A stretch of 64,000 nucleotides of DNA from Zeaxanthinibacter enoshimensis (GTDB lineage: Bacteria; Bacteroidota; Bacteroidia; Flavobacteriales; Flavobacteriaceae): contig NZ_SNYI01000002.1 of assembly GCF_004362865.1 (NCBI RefSeq), positions 896,099 to 960,098 of the forward strand. The letters run 5' to 3'. Of the stretch, positions 1-8,767 are shown piece after piece; position 1 is the stretch's first letter; every line of letters starts with the position of its first letter. Below the pieces are notes generated by a model, which saw only the letters and a program-made list of their open reading frames with translations, made no database searches and was not told where the DNA came from. A program made the translations under genes and the position numbers.

Positions 1-60
1 CACTCTGATGTTTTGAGGGTAAAAATACGTATAAGTTAGACTGCCCGTTTGCTATATTGG

Positions 61-942
61 TTAAACAAATGACGCTACAGTCAAATGTTCCAGTACATAT
101 TCGATAAGTTTTTTCACTGCTTTCTCCGGGTTTTCCGAGAAGGTACCATTATAGCGATTGGCCAGGATACAATTCATGGAAACGGCCTGGTGACCCAGCA
201 ACCTGGAAAGCCCATAAATACCGGAGGTTTCCATTTCAAGGTTAGTGATCATACGTCCTTTATACCTGAAAGACGAAAGTTTATGATTCAGGTCGGGATC
301 CTGGAGTTCCAGTCTCAGTTTCCGACCCTGTGGACCATAGAATCCTACCTTGGTGGCGGTCACCCCCATCAAGACCTGGTCCGATGCAAAGGCTTCAAGT
401 AGTTCGTTATCAGCTTTAATGACGTAGGGGGTAGATTTGGCCGAAGACCATTGGGTATATTCCAGGAAAGCTTTCTGAACCTCGTGGTATTGTAAATGGG
501 AGCTGTCATAGAAATGCAGCAGGTTGTCAAACCCGATAGCGTACTCGCTCATAAGGAATGTATCAACTTCGATCTCCGGCTGCAGCGCCCCGGAAGTCCC
601 GACCCGTATCAGTTTCAGTTGCTTTAATTCTTCTTTGACCTTCCTCGTCTTAAAATCAATATTCACCAGGGCATCCAGTTCATTAAGAACAATATCTATG
701 TTGTCTGTTCCTATTCCGGTCGAAATCACGGTGAGACGTTTGCCCTTGTAGTGCCCGGTATGGGTGACAAATTCCCGCTTTCCTTTTTTGACCTCTACGG
801 AGTCAAAATAAGAAGTTACCATTTTCACGCGATCAGGATCACCAACGGTGATGATGGTATCGGCAATATCTTCAGGATGTAAATTGAGATGATAGATGCT
901 CTGATCCTCGTTGAGGATCAATTCAGAGGGGAGTAAAGGCAT
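61..942 (-). CDS. Nucleoside phosphorylase (PNP/UDP family)
   Basis: A 293-residue protein of the PNP_UDP_1 family, which cleaves nucleosides with phosphate to free base and ribose-1-phosphate in cytosolic salvage. The N-terminal phosphate-binding stretch VGDPDRVKMV (about residues 33-42), the STGIGTDN loop (about 74-81) and the late EMETSGIYGL segment, which in the family holds the Glu-Met-Glu ribose-binding residues, are all visible. The overall layout resembles uridine phosphorylase, but substrate preference (uridine or purine nucleoside) cannot be read from the sequence. It lies one base downstream of the DUF1835 gene on the same strand, so the two are probably co-transcribed. Length is normal and no damage is seen. 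Confidence 0.88.
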   Translation of the reverse strand: MPLLPSELILNEDQSIYHLNLHPEDIADTIITVGDPDRVKMVTSYFDSVEVKKGKREFVTHTGHYKGKRLTVISTGIGTDNIDIVLNELDALVNIDFKTRKVKEELKQLKLIRVGTSGALQPEIEVDTFLMSEYAIGFDNLLHFYDSSHLQYHEVQKAFLEYTQWSSAKSTPYVIKADNELLEAFASDQVLMGVTATKVGFYGPQGRKLRLELQDPDLNHKLSSFRYKGRMITNLEMETSGIYGLSRLLGHQAVSMNCILANRYNGTFSENPEKAVKKLIEYVLEHLTVASFV

Positions 943-943
943 A

Positions 944-1885
944 TCAGAGTTTTAGGATTCTCCGTGAATCCGTATTGTAAAGGAAATTGTATTTAAGTGC
1001 ACCACCGAGGTAGGAGTCGTTATCTCTGAGCTGGGAATAATAGTTAGATTTTCCCTCCAGTATTGCTTTGCCTTTCTCAGTGATCTTTACGGGGTTAAAC
1101 CCGCTGAAAAGTGGCTTTAAGGTGGTGATAACTCTTTCGTACTGGGTATCCCCGAACCCATAAAGTTGCTGGGTCTCGAGCAGGTTTTTTAATAATGCTT
1201 TTTTCGACTTGGGTCTGTCCAGCAGGGAAACTTCAAGTATCCTGTTCTCGATCTCGTTAAGTCCGTTCTTAATAGTAGGGAACCTGCGCAGGTGTGCCTT
1301 CAAGGCATCGGAGAGGTAATCAAAGCTAAAATGATCAGAATCAGTGATATTCTCCAAGCGTATTGGGTTGTCACTGCAGTAAAGTTGCCATACGTAATCT
1401 GCGTACTCGATATCATCCTGGCTCAGGACCTTACGGCTCTTATATAGTGTCAACAACTGTTCGTTGCTCAGTTTGTTTAAACTGGTCAGCCTAGAGGTTT
1501 CAGGATCTTTTCCGGTAAGGACCATGGAAATTTCTGCGTGCCTGCGGTGCGTCTTTAACCAACTCAGTACGGCCAGCATATTGATCTGGCAGAACAGGTC
1601 ATGTTCAAACCAAAGAATGATCTGGTCCTGTTGTTTATGGTTACAGAGCGAGCGGTATTCTTTCAGCGTTTTTTCAACGAACCAGGATTTACTGACGTTG
1701 TAATTCTTATGCAGGAATTCAAATCGGGTCTTCCAGAATGCTTCGCTTCCAACATTAGTTTCGGTCTTACCTTCACACAACATCTCCCTCCAGGTAATAA
1801 TATCGCCTTTCAAATCCAGTTCCTGTAATCTTTGGGTAAAACTGTCCCCGTTAGTGATATGCAGTAGTTGGGAGCTCATCTTCAA
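944..1885 (-). CDS. DUF1835 domain protein
   Basis: A 313-residue cytosolic protein with no signal peptide or membrane segment. The start (LLHITNGDSF, then DIITWREMLCEG) matches DUF1835, a family of unknown activity usually found as single genes in Bacteroidota and Firmicutes. The C-terminal 100 residues look like a small winged-helix-like domain (ENRILEVSLL to ITEKGKAILEG), the shape of a DNA-binding or protein-interaction module; that is inference from pattern only. It precedes the nucleoside phosphorylase with a one-base gap, suggesting a shared message. The start may be MK or the Met two codons later (MSSQLLHITN). No function is assigned. Confidence 0.75.
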   Translation of the reverse strand: MKMSSQLLHITNGDSFTQRLQELDLKGDIITWREMLCEGKTETNVGSEAFWKTRFEFLHKNYNVSKSWFVEKTLKEYRSLCNHKQQDQIILWFEHDLFCQINMLAVLSWLKTHRRHAEISMVLTGKDPETSRLTSLNKLSNEQLLTLYKSRKVLSQDDIEYADYVWQLYCSDNPIRLENITDSDHFSFDYLSDALKAHLRRFPTIKNGLNEIENRILEVSLLDRPKSKKALLKNLLETQQLYGFGDTQYERVITTLKPLFSGFNPVKITEKGKAILEGKSNYYSQLRDNDSYLGGALKYNFLYNTDSRRILKL

Positions 1886-1951
1886 TTTGGTTTTTGTTCT
1901 AACCTCTAAGGTACATTAATATCGAAAAATAGAAAAACTAATTAACAGAAT

Positions 1952-2281
1952 TCAGCCACCTACGCGCTTGGTTCTGAAGCCTTTTTCCTGTAAAATTTCC
2001 ATGATCTGGTCGCGGTAGTCGCCCTGCAGGATGATCTGGTCATTCTTGTAACTTCCGCCGACACTCAGGCGTGTTTTGAGTTCCTTGCAGAGTTTCTTAA
2101 AATCATCATCTGCGCCTGTATAGCCGTCCAGGATAGTGACAGGTTTCCCTTTGCGTTTCTCGTACTTGCAGAGGATAGGATCTTCCTGCATCCACAGACC
2201 ACCACTCTTGTCTTCCTGTACCGGTTCTTCATTAGGTTCATGATCGGGGAATAAATTTTGCAGCTGATCTTTTAAGTCCAT
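1952..2281 (-). CDS. SUI1/eIF1-like translation factor (YciH family)
   Basis: A 109-residue protein whose last 75 residues form an SUI1 domain: KRKGKPVTILDGY, then a helix (DDDFKKLCKELKTRL), then SVGGSYKNDQIILQGDYRD and KGFRTKRVGG. This is the bacterial YciH type, related to eukaryotic eIF1 and thought to influence initiation fidelity. The first 35 residues are acidic and low in complexity. It has its own upstream space and lies just downstream of the terminator of the 2OG-oxygenase gene, so it is probably transcribed on its own or with the DUF1835 gene 66 bases further on. Confidence 0.88.
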   Translation of the reverse strand: MDLKDQLQNLFPDHEPNEEPVQEDKSGGLWMQEDPILCKYEKRKGKPVTILDGYTGADDDFKKLCKELKTRLSVGGSYKNDQIILQGDYRDQIMEILQEKGFRTKRVGG

Positions 2282-2291
2282 AATTAAAAGT

Positions 2292-2337
2292 AAAAAACAC
2301 CAATTAACCTTTGATTATTAATGAGTTAAGTGGTGTT
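2292..2337 (-). terminator. Rho-independent terminator of the 2OG-oxygenase gene
   Basis: A 13-base arm AACACCAATTAAC (2296-2308) pairs with GTTAAGTGGTGTT (2325-2337) with one mismatch. On the minus strand the stem is followed by a run of six T. It sits 15 bases past the stop of the oxygenase gene and before the SUI1 gene. Confidence 0.65.
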
Positions 2338-2351
2338 ATTTAAAGTGTTTG

Positions 2352-3308
2352 TTATTTTTTGATCAAGCCGAGTTCGATCAATCGCTCGTGCAGGAATTCA
2401 CCCGCAGTGATATCTTCAAATTGTTTCGGATTATCTTCGTCAATGCAGTTTTCCAGGCAATTCAAAGGCATCTCGCTTACCGGGTGCATGAAGAAGGGAA
2501 TACTGTACCGGGATTTACCCCATTCCTCCCTCGGTGGATTAACGACCTGGTGGATGGTGGATTTCAGTTTGTTATTTGACAAACGAGAAAGCATGTCCCC
2601 GACATTGATCATAAGCTGATCAGGTCTTGCAATAGCATCTACCCATTCTGCATTGTGATTCTTTACCTGTAGTCCACGCCCATGGGCTCCCATGAGTAAA
2701 GTGATCAGGTTGATATCACCATGAGCTGCGGCACGTACGGCGTTCTTTGGCTCTTCCTTGATAGGAGGGTAATGAATAGGCCTTAAAATAGAGTTCCCGT
2801 TAGTGATGTATTCATCAAAATAGGTCTCTTCCAGTCCCAGATGAAGGGCGAGGGCCCGCAGTACATAACGTGCGGTTTTCTCAAGCATTTTATAGGTTTC
2901 CTTCCCTACCTCGTTAAAATGGGGTAACTCTTTTACCTCTACGTTATCAGGATATTCTGCTTCCAGTTTCGGGTCGTTTTCCACGTATTGGCCAAAATGC
3001 CAGAATTCTTTAAGGTCGCCTTCTTTCCTGCCTTTTGCATGTTCCTTCCCGAAAGAAGTATACCCGCGCTGCCCCCCAATACCGGGAATCTCGTATTTAT
3101 CCTTTACTTCCTGCGGCAGGTTAAAGAACTTTTTGATCTCGTCATAGAGATCCTCTACCAGCTTATCTGACAGGAAGTGCCCGCTGAGTGCGACAAAACC
3201 TATATTTTCAAAGGCACTACCTATCTCCCGGATGAATTTCTCTTTCCGTTCCTGATCTCCCGAAATAAAATCTCTCAGGTCTACACTTGGAATTGCGTTC
3301 ATATTCAT
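2352..3308 (-). CDS. 2-oxoglutarate/Fe(II)-dependent dioxygenase, isopenicillin N synthase-like
   Basis: A 318-residue double-stranded beta-helix oxygenase of the DIOX_N plus 2OG-FeII_Oxy type. The iron ligands are visible as His196-x-Asp198 (AAAHGDINLITLL) and His253 (KSTIHQVVNPP). Arg267-x-Ser269 (SRYSIPFF) is the usual 2-oxoglutarate-binding pair, so it should couple substrate oxidation to 2OG decarboxylation. The N-terminal domain (IPSVDLRDF) is also standard. Length and motifs are those of bacterial IPNS-like proteins, whose substrates are mostly unknown. It is a single gene with its own promoter and terminator, so context does not suggest a pathway. Confidence 0.85.
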   Translation of the reverse strand: MNMNAIPSVDLRDFISGDQERKEKFIREIGSAFENIGFVALSGHFLSDKLVEDLYDEIKKFFNLPQEVKDKYEIPGIGGQRGYTSFGKEHAKGRKEGDLKEFWHFGQYVENDPKLEAEYPDNVEVKELPHFNEVGKETYKMLEKTARYVLRALALHLGLEETYFDEYITNGNSILRPIHYPPIKEEPKNAVRAAAHGDINLITLLMGAHGRGLQVKNHNAEWVDAIARPDQLMINVGDMLSRLSNNKLKSTIHQVVNPPREEWGKSRYSIPFFMHPVSEMPLNCLENCIDEDNPKQFEDITAGEFLHERLIELGLIKK

Positions 3309-3325
3309 ATTTCAAAATTGGTTGT

Positions 3326-3333
3326 CAAAGTTA
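3326..3333 (-). promoter_or_regulatory. Bacteroidota-type -7 box for the 2OG-oxygenase gene
   Basis: The minus strand reads TAACTTTG, an exact match to TAnnTTTG, 18 bases before the start codon. No clear TTG -33 element is seen at the expected distance, so the call rests on the -7 box alone. Confidence 0.45.
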
Positions 3334-3429
3334 ATAAAATATACCATATGAGGGACATAAGGGGTAATACGGAAATGTTGGCTATTTTATTACATTTACC
3401 TAACGAACTACCAAACAAACTTTTCGCTT

Positions 3430-5406
3430 ATGCATTACCAGAATGATGGTTTATCCAAATCGATCCAAATAGAACTTTACCGGGCAATGACCATGCCCAG
3501 GATGATCGAAGAGAAAATGCTCATCCTCCTCAGGCAGGGAAAAGTTTCCAAATGGTTCAGCGGGATAGGGCAGGAGGCCATCTCTGTTGGGGTAACCCAT
3601 TCCCTCCTTCCGGAGGAATACATATTACCATTACACAGGAACCTGGGCGTTTTTACAAGCAGGAAAGTTCCTCTGGAAAGACTTTTTGCACAATGGCAAG
3701 GGAAAGCTGCCGGCTTTACCCAGGGCCGCGACAGGAGTTTTCATTTTGGTACACAGGAATATAAGATTGTAGGGATGATCTCCCACCTGGGGCCCCAGCT
3801 CGGGGTGGCGGATGGAATAGCCCTTGGCGATCAATTAAAAGGAAATAAGCGCGTAACTGTGGTCTTTACAGGTGAAGGAGGAACCAGTGAGGGGGATTTC
3901 CACGAAGCACTGAATATTGCTGCTGTCTGGGACCTTCCTGTGTTGTTCTGTATTGAAAATAACGGGTACGGCTTGTCTACCCCGACCAGGGAACAATTTC
4001 GCTGCGAACATATTGCCGATAAAGGGAAAGGCTACGGGATGGAATCTCATGTTATCGAAGGGAATAATATACTGGAAGTGTATTCGAAAGTTTCGGCCAT
4101 CTGTAAAAGCCTGCGTGAGAATCCGCGACCGGTTATGGTGGAATTTAAAACGTTCCGGATGCGGGGACATGAAGAAGCCAGTGGCACCAAGTATGTTCCG
4201 GACGAATTAATGGAAACCTGGGCGGCAAGGGATCCCCTGGAAAATTACGAGGAATTCCTGGTCAAAGAAGGAATCCTGGATGATGCGCAGATTTCAGAAA
4301 TCCGGGCCGGGATCCAGTCAGAGATAGAAGAAGGTTTGCGGAAAGCCGGGGCTGAACCCGAGATACAATTTGATGAACAGTACGAACTGTCTTGCGTCTA
4401 CAAGGCATTTGATTACCAGGAAAGCAAGCCGGGAAGTACCTTGCAGAATATCAGGTTGATCGACGCAGTGTCCCAGGGACTCCGACAGTCCATGGAAAGG
4501 CACCCGGACCTGGTCCTCCTTGGACAGGATATTGCCGGCTATGGCGGGGTATTTAAAGTGACCGAAGGATTTGCCGATACCTTTGGCGCGGCGAGAGTCC
4601 GGAATACCCCCATCTGTGAATCTGCGGTGGTCTCAGCGGCTATGGGTCTTTCCATTAACGGGATGAAGGCGATGGTAGAGATGCAGTTCGCAGATTTTGT
4701 GAGTACCGGGTTCAATCCCATAGTAAATTACCTGGCAAAGGTGCATTATCGCTGGAATGAACCGGCGGATGTGGTTATCCGCATGCCCTGCGGCGCCGGG
4801 GTCGGGGCGGGGCCCTTTCACTCACAAACCAACGAGGCCTGGTTTACCAAGACCCCGGGTCTGAAGGTGGTGTACCCGGCTTTTCCCTACGACGCAAAAG
4901 GCTTACTGGCGACAGCGGTGAATGATCCTAATCCTGTTCTTTTCTTTGAACATAAGGCCCTGTATCGAAGTGTTTATCAAAATGTTCCTACTGATTATTA
5001 TACGCTGCCTTTTGGGAAAGCAGCCCTGCTCCGGGAAGGAGAGCAGGTGAGCATAGTGGCCTACGGGGCTGCGGTGCACTGGGCTTTAAAGACGCTGGAA
5101 GAACACCCTGAAATCTCTGCGGACCTGATCGATCTGCGTACGCTGCAGCCTTTAGACACCGAAGCAATTTTTACCTCCGTCCGTAAAACGGGAAAAATGA
5201 TCATCCTGCAGGAGGATACTCTTTTCGGAGGCATTGCCAGCGATATCTCTGCCATGGTAATGGAGCACTGTTTTGAAGCCCTGGATGCACCCGTGCGCAG
5301 GGTTGGTAGCCTGGAGACCCCGATTCCGTTTGCCTCCGCACTGGAGGCAGGCTTTTTACCCAGGGAACGATTCAGGCAGGAATTGATGTCGCTTATCGAG
5401 TATTGA
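3430..5406 (+). CDS. 2-oxoacid dehydrogenase E1, fused alpha and beta subunits
   Basis: A 658-residue ThDP-dependent E1 in which the alpha subunit (about 1-330) and beta subunit (about 345-658) are one polypeptide. The alpha half has the ThDP motif GEGGTSEGDF followed about 25 residues later by IENN. The beta half has GQDIAGYGGVF, the ESAVVSAAMG segment and the C-terminal transketolase domain (IVAYGAAVHWAL, RTLQPLDTEAI). Such fusions are common in Bacteroidota and usually annotated as branched-chain 2-oxoacid (2-oxoisovalerate) dehydrogenase. The true substrate is inferred from family only, and no E2 or E3 gene lies nearby. A hairpin overlaps the stop codon. Upstream, it is divergent from the oxygenase gene. 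Confidence 0.9.
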   Translation: MHYQNDGLSKSIQIELYRAMTMPRMIEEKMLILLRQGKVSKWFSGIGQEAISVGVTHSLLPEEYILPLHRNLGVFTSRKVPLERLFAQWQGKAAGFTQGRDRSFHFGTQEYKIVGMISHLGPQLGVADGIALGDQLKGNKRVTVVFTGEGGTSEGDFHEALNIAAVWDLPVLFCIENNGYGLSTPTREQFRCEHIADKGKGYGMESHVIEGNNILEVYSKVSAICKSLRENPRPVMVEFKTFRMRGHEEASGTKYVPDELMETWAARDPLENYEEFLVKEGILDDAQISEIRAGIQSEIEEGLRKAGAEPEIQFDEQYELSCVYKAFDYQESKPGSTLQNIRLIDAVSQGLRQSMERHPDLVLLGQDIAGYGGVFKVTEGFADTFGAARVRNTPICESAVVSAAMGLSINGMKAMVEMQFADFVSTGFNPIVNYLAKVHYRWNEPADVVIRMPCGAGVGAGPFHSQTNEAWFTKTPGLKVVYPAFPYDAKGLLATAVNDPNPVLFFEHKALYRSVYQNVPTDYYTLPFGKAALLREGEQVSIVAYGAAVHWALKTLEEHPEISADLIDLRTLQPLDTEAIFTSVRKTGKMIILQEDTLFGGIASDISAMVMEHCFEALDAPVRRVGSLETPIPFASALEAGFLPRERFRQELMSLIEY

Positions 5407-5428
5407 CGAATGCGTCAATAATACTTTT
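5399..5428 (+). terminator. Hairpin overlapping the E1 stop codon
   Basis: TATTGACG (5401-5408) pairs perfectly with CGTCAATA (5413-5420) over a four-base loop. The stem can be extended with a one-base bulge, and ACTTTTGTTT follows. The stop codon TGA lies inside the left arm. It is a weak terminator candidate, since the stem is AT-rich. Confidence 0.45.
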
Positions 5429-5563
5429 GTTTCCATCATTCAGATCTTTCATTTATTAACATCTTGCAGCACTATTCCGGTGAAAAAGAATTTAAATATT
5501 CGAAAACCGGGAAACCAGACTTTACGTAAATAGATGTTAAATCTGCAAAAGAGAAAGATCATT

Positions 5564-6052
5564 ATGAAACAATCATTTTACTGGTTCAGCGGTCTATTGC
5601 TGCTGATCATCATTTCTTGCTCTATATCAAAATCTGTACGCGAACAGCGAAACATGATAAGCGGGTCCTGGACCCTCGATAATATATCCTATGAGAATAA
5701 CCAGGGAACATTCAAGTCCCAGTTATTCGGTGATGCTGACGCAGTGTGTTTTGAAGGGAGCGATTGGTATTTCAGGGACAATAACAGTACCGGGAGGTAC
5801 ACTATTGAGCAGGGCAGCCTCTGTAGCGGGGGTGACCGTTTTATACGGTGGTCCGTCATAGAGAGACCTGAAACATATTCGAGCGAATTACAATTTAAAT
5901 TTATAGACGACAAGAGGAAAGATATATCCGGAGGTAACGGGTATCGCTTAAAGATATCCCAGCTTACGGATACCCAGATGACCCTTCGGTCTGACGTCAA
6001 TGTTAACGGGGAAGCTGTAACCGTTGTTTACGAATTCACAAAAAAATCATAA
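5564..6052 (+). CDS. Lipocalin-like lipoprotein
   Basis: A 162-residue protein read from MKQSFYWFSG. An in-frame ATG ten codons earlier only adds a basic leader in front of a complete signal peptide. The signal peptide ends in a lipobox, LIIISC, so the mature protein should be a lipoprotein starting at the Cys. The rest (SGSWTLDNISYENNQGTFK, EGSDWYFRDNNSTGRYTI) has the beta-rich pattern of the lipocalin-like families common in Bacteroidota. Ligand and role are unknown. It is followed after one base by the OmpA lipoprotein gene, so the two are probably co-expressed envelope proteins. Confidence 0.72.
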   Translation: MKQSFYWFSGLLLLIIISCSISKSVREQRNMISGSWTLDNISYENNQGTFKSQLFGDADAVCFEGSDWYFRDNNSTGRYTIEQGSLCSGGDRFIRWSVIERPETYSSELQFKFIDDKRKDISGGNGYRLKISQLTDTQMTLRSDVNVNGEAVTVVYEFTKKS

Positions 6053-6053
6053 G

Positions 6054-6752
6054 ATGCTAAAAGATATTAAATACACGAAATACATCAGCATGCTGCTGAT
6101 ATTGGGATTGGTATTTGGGTGTAATGCCGTAAAAAATGCCAATAACAAGCAGAAAGGTGCCGTCATCGGTAGTGCCGGTGGTGCTGTAATAGGTGGTGTT
6201 GTAGGAAATAATGTTGGTAAAGGGAATACCGTGCTTGGCGCTATTATCGGCGGAGTCGTCGGTGGTGTCGCTGGTGGATATATCGGTGACCGTATGGACC
6301 GGCAGGCTGAGGAAATTGAAAACCAGGTCCCCGGGGCGGAAGTCACCAGGGTCGGGGAAGGGATCAATGTAACCTTCGACGAGAACAGTGGAGTATATTT
6401 TGAACTCAATAAAAGTGAGATCAAAGGTCCTGCAGCCGTAACGCTCGATCGCCTGGCCAATATCTTTAAAGAATACCCCAAGTCTAACATCCTGATAGAA
6501 GGACATACAGACAGCAGTGGTAGTAACGAGTACAACATGTCCTTGTCTAAACGAAGGGCACAGGCCGTTAGTGATTACCTTATCGCACAGGGTATCGATG
6601 CCAGTCGCTTTACCACGAAATGGTACGGGGAAGAGCAGCCCCGCTTTGATAACGAGACTCCCGAGGGACGCTCCAAGAACAGGAGGGTTGAGCTGGGGAT
6701 CGTTGCCAGCGAAGCATTAAAAGAGGAAGCCCGTCGCGAGACCCAGGAATAA
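6054..6752 (+). CDS. OmpA-family lipoprotein with glycine-zipper segment
   Basis: A 232-residue envelope protein. The start chosen is MLKDIKYTKY, one base after the upstream stop; an in-frame ATG ten codons earlier would overlap the preceding gene. The signal peptide ends in LVFGC, a lipobox. A Gly-rich zipper follows (repeated GSAGGAVIGGVVGN and GAIIGGVVGGVAGG, about residues 30-75), a membrane-active or oligomerising segment. The C-terminal OmpA domain (about 105-225) has IEGHTDSSGSNEYNMSLSKR and RAQAVSDYL, the peptidoglycan-binding core. It probably tethers outer membrane to cell wall. Coupling with the lipocalin-like gene suggests a joint envelope role. Confidence 0.88.
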   Translation: MLKDIKYTKYISMLLILGLVFGCNAVKNANNKQKGAVIGSAGGAVIGGVVGNNVGKGNTVLGAIIGGVVGGVAGGYIGDRMDRQAEEIENQVPGAEVTRVGEGINVTFDENSGVYFELNKSEIKGPAAVTLDRLANIFKEYPKSNILIEGHTDSSGSNEYNMSLSKRRAQAVSDYLIAQGIDASRFTTKWYGEEQPRFDNETPEGRSKNRRVELGIVASEALKEEARRETQE

Positions 6753-6932
6753 TTCCTCAGAATATAAGACGAAAGTCGACCTGTACAGGAAACCGTCACC
6801 ATACTTCTAAAAAAAATTGACGGTATGATCTATTTGCCGATGTGGGGACGTTGTGGCAAAAGATATCCTGGAGGGGTCGATTTTTTTTTGCCCGTAACCC
6901 TGATCACAATAGCAAAATAGTATCTTCCTGTC

Positions 6933-8051
6933 GTGAAGAATTATGAAGTGATTATTGTCGGGGGAGGTTTGGCAGGATTAACTGCCGCTACAGATATTGC
7001 CTTGTCGGGGCATAAAGTGCTGTTACTGGAGAAGCATCCATATCCCCGCCATAAGGTGTGCGGGGAATATTTATCTGCAGAGGTTTTACCTTACCTGGAC
7101 ACCTTAGGGATAAAGTTACCTGGGGAAATTGCCATTGATACACTCAGCTGGTCAGTACCTGGCCGACAGCCGGTCGATACCCGCTTACCGCTTGGGGGGA
7201 TCGGGATAAGTCGTTATGGCCTTGATGCGCTCTTATACCAGCGCGCATGTACTGCAGGAGCCATGGTCGAATTTGAAACGGTCACAGAAATACGTCCCGG
7301 GGATAAAAGTTTCCGGGTATATACCAAGGAGCAGGTATATGAATCGAGGGTCGTACTTGGGGCTTATGGCAAACGGGACGCCCTTGATAAAAGCCTGGAA
7401 CGTGATTTTATAACCAAAAGATCTCCCTGGCTGGCTGTAAAGGCACATTACCATTTCCCGGACTGGCCATCTAATAAAGTAGGTTTGCACACATTTACAG
7501 GAGGTTATGGGGGATTGTCCAAAACGGAACTGGGAACGGTGAACTTTTGCTACCTGGTGTGTTACAATGTCTTTAAAAGATATGGTAATATAGAGCAATT
7601 CACTGAACAAGTGATTTCCCGCAACCGTGAACTCGGGGAGTTCCTTGATGAAGCAGAAATGGCATTCGAATCCCCGATGACCATTGCGCAAATTTCATTT
7701 GAACGTAAAAATCCTGTGGAACAGGGAATACTTATGTGCGGCGATACGGCGGGAATGATTCATCCCCTTTGTGGGAACGGCATGGCGATGGCGATCCATT
7801 CAGCCGCAATTGCAGCCCGGCTGGTGAGTCAGTCGCTTTCATCATCTTCTTTTGATTCCCTTCAGCTGCAGCGACAATACGCAAAAGAATGGGAGAAAAA
7901 TTTTAATGACCGGCTCAGGGTTGGAGGACTGTTACAACGTATCCTGCTGACCGAATCCCTGGCGTCTTTTGCACAGGCAACTCTTGCACGTTCTCCTCAG
8001 TTATTACGGGCCGTAATACGGGCGACCCATGGAAAAACGATTCAGGTATGA
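6933..8051 (+). CDS. FAD-dependent oxidoreductase, first gene of the type III PKS cluster
   Basis: A 372-residue flavoprotein of the geranylgeranyl reductase/FixC and PheA/TfdB-like group. The Rossmann motif GGGLAGLTAA is at residues 10-19, with Glu33 in the ribose-binding position (LLLEKH). The second FAD motif CGDTAGMIHP lies at 269-278. The start codon is GTG, chosen because it places the dinucleotide fold at the usual distance from the N-terminus. Its last codons overlap the methyltransferase start (ATGA). In known type III PKS loci a flavoprotein hydroxylates or oxidises the aromatic product; that role here is inferred from position. No clean TAnnTTTG promoter is visible upstream. Confidence 0.82.
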   Translation: MKNYEVIIVGGGLAGLTAATDIALSGHKVLLLEKHPYPRHKVCGEYLSAEVLPYLDTLGIKLPGEIAIDTLSWSVPGRQPVDTRLPLGGIGISRYGLDALLYQRACTAGAMVEFETVTEIRPGDKSFRVYTKEQVYESRVVLGAYGKRDALDKSLERDFITKRSPWLAVKAHYHFPDWPSNKVGLHTFTGGYGGLSKTELGTVNFCYLVCYNVFKRYGNIEQFTEQVISRNRELGEFLDEAEMAFESPMTIAQISFERKNPVEQGILMCGDTAGMIHPLCGNGMAMAIHSAAIAARLVSQSLSSSSFDSLQLQRQYAKEWEKNFNDRLRVGGLLQRILLTESLASFAQATLARSPQLLRAVIRATHGKTIQV

Positions 8052-8767
8052 CAGACTTCAGTAAACGATCCCGGCAGGCAGAAGCAATGGATGATCCTGG
8101 CCTGGGAGTACAGGAGCTGGACAGGGTCTTTAAGGATCTCAACCGCACAAATGTACTGCTCGCCGGGCAGCGAATAACACTTTCAGCTGTCAGTAAACTT
8201 TTAAAGCCCGGATATGAAGTAAAATACCATATAGCAGATATGGGATGTGGCGATGGAGATATGCTCAGGCGCCTCGCAAAACATTGCAGGAAACGAGGAA
8301 TAGGAGTAACGCTGACCGGAATAGACAACAGCGATGCTGCCCTTGAAATAGCAAGGAGGAAGTCCAAAACTTATCCGGAAATCACTTTCTTTAAAGGTGA
8401 TCTGTTACAGCTGGAAACCTTTAGCTGCGATATTTTACTATGTACCCTCACCCTGCATCATTTTCCTGATGATAAGATCAGCAGGATATTAGACAACTTT
8501 AGTCGGTCTGCGCGGCAGGCCATAATAATCCAGGAGCTCCAAAGAAACCGGGTCGCATACTATCTATTTAAGCTGTTTAGCCTTATTTTTATAAAAACAA
8601 AAATTGCAAAAGAAGACGGTTTGATCTCTATACGCAGTGGATTCCGGGAAAAAGAATTAGAACATTTCGCGGATCAACTCAGTGAATGGCAGCATACGAT
8701 CCGTTGGCAGTGGTTATTCCGGTACCTCTGGGTGATCCAGGCCAAAGCACCCCGAATTTATGATTGA
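8048..8767 (+). CDS. Class I SAM-dependent methyltransferase of the PKS cluster
   Basis: A 239-residue methyltransferase with the SAM-binding motif IADMGCGDGDML (residues 62-73), the acidic residue of motif II in LTGIDNSD, and CTLTLHHF as motif IV. A C-terminal hydrophobic stretch (VAYYLFKLFSLIFI) suggests contact with a lipid substrate or with membrane. It overlaps the flavoprotein gene by four bases and the type III PKS gene by eight, so translation is likely coupled. By analogy with Streptomyces srsABC-type loci, where a methyltransferase modifies an alkylresorcinol, O- or C-methylation of the polyketide ring is a reasonable inference, not shown by the sequence. Confidence 0.82.
   Translation: MTDFSKRSRQAEAMDDPGLGVQELDRVFKDLNRTNVLLAGQRITLSAVSKLLKPGYEVKYHIADMGCGDGDMLRRLAKHCRKRGIGVTLTGIDNSDAALEIARRKSKTYPEITFFKGDLLQLETFSCDILLCTLTLHHFPDDKISRILDNFSRSARQAIIIQELQRNRVAYYLFKLFSLIFIKTKIAKEDGLISIRSGFREKELEHFADQLSEWQHTIRWQWLFRYLWVIQAKAPRIYD

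Noticed and set aside
3430-5406. E1 alpha-beta fusion as a novel fusion
   Set aside because: The same fusion is well known in Bacteroidota, so it is described but not scored as unusual.
6047-6538. Two long reverse frames opposite the OmpA lipoprotein gene
   Set aside because: They are the antisense of the Gly-rich zipper and OmpA domain and have low-complexity composition.
6780-6789. Perfect palindrome CCTGTACAGG upstream of the PKS cluster
   Set aside because: Ten bases, single copy, about 140 bases from the start codon; too little to call an operator.
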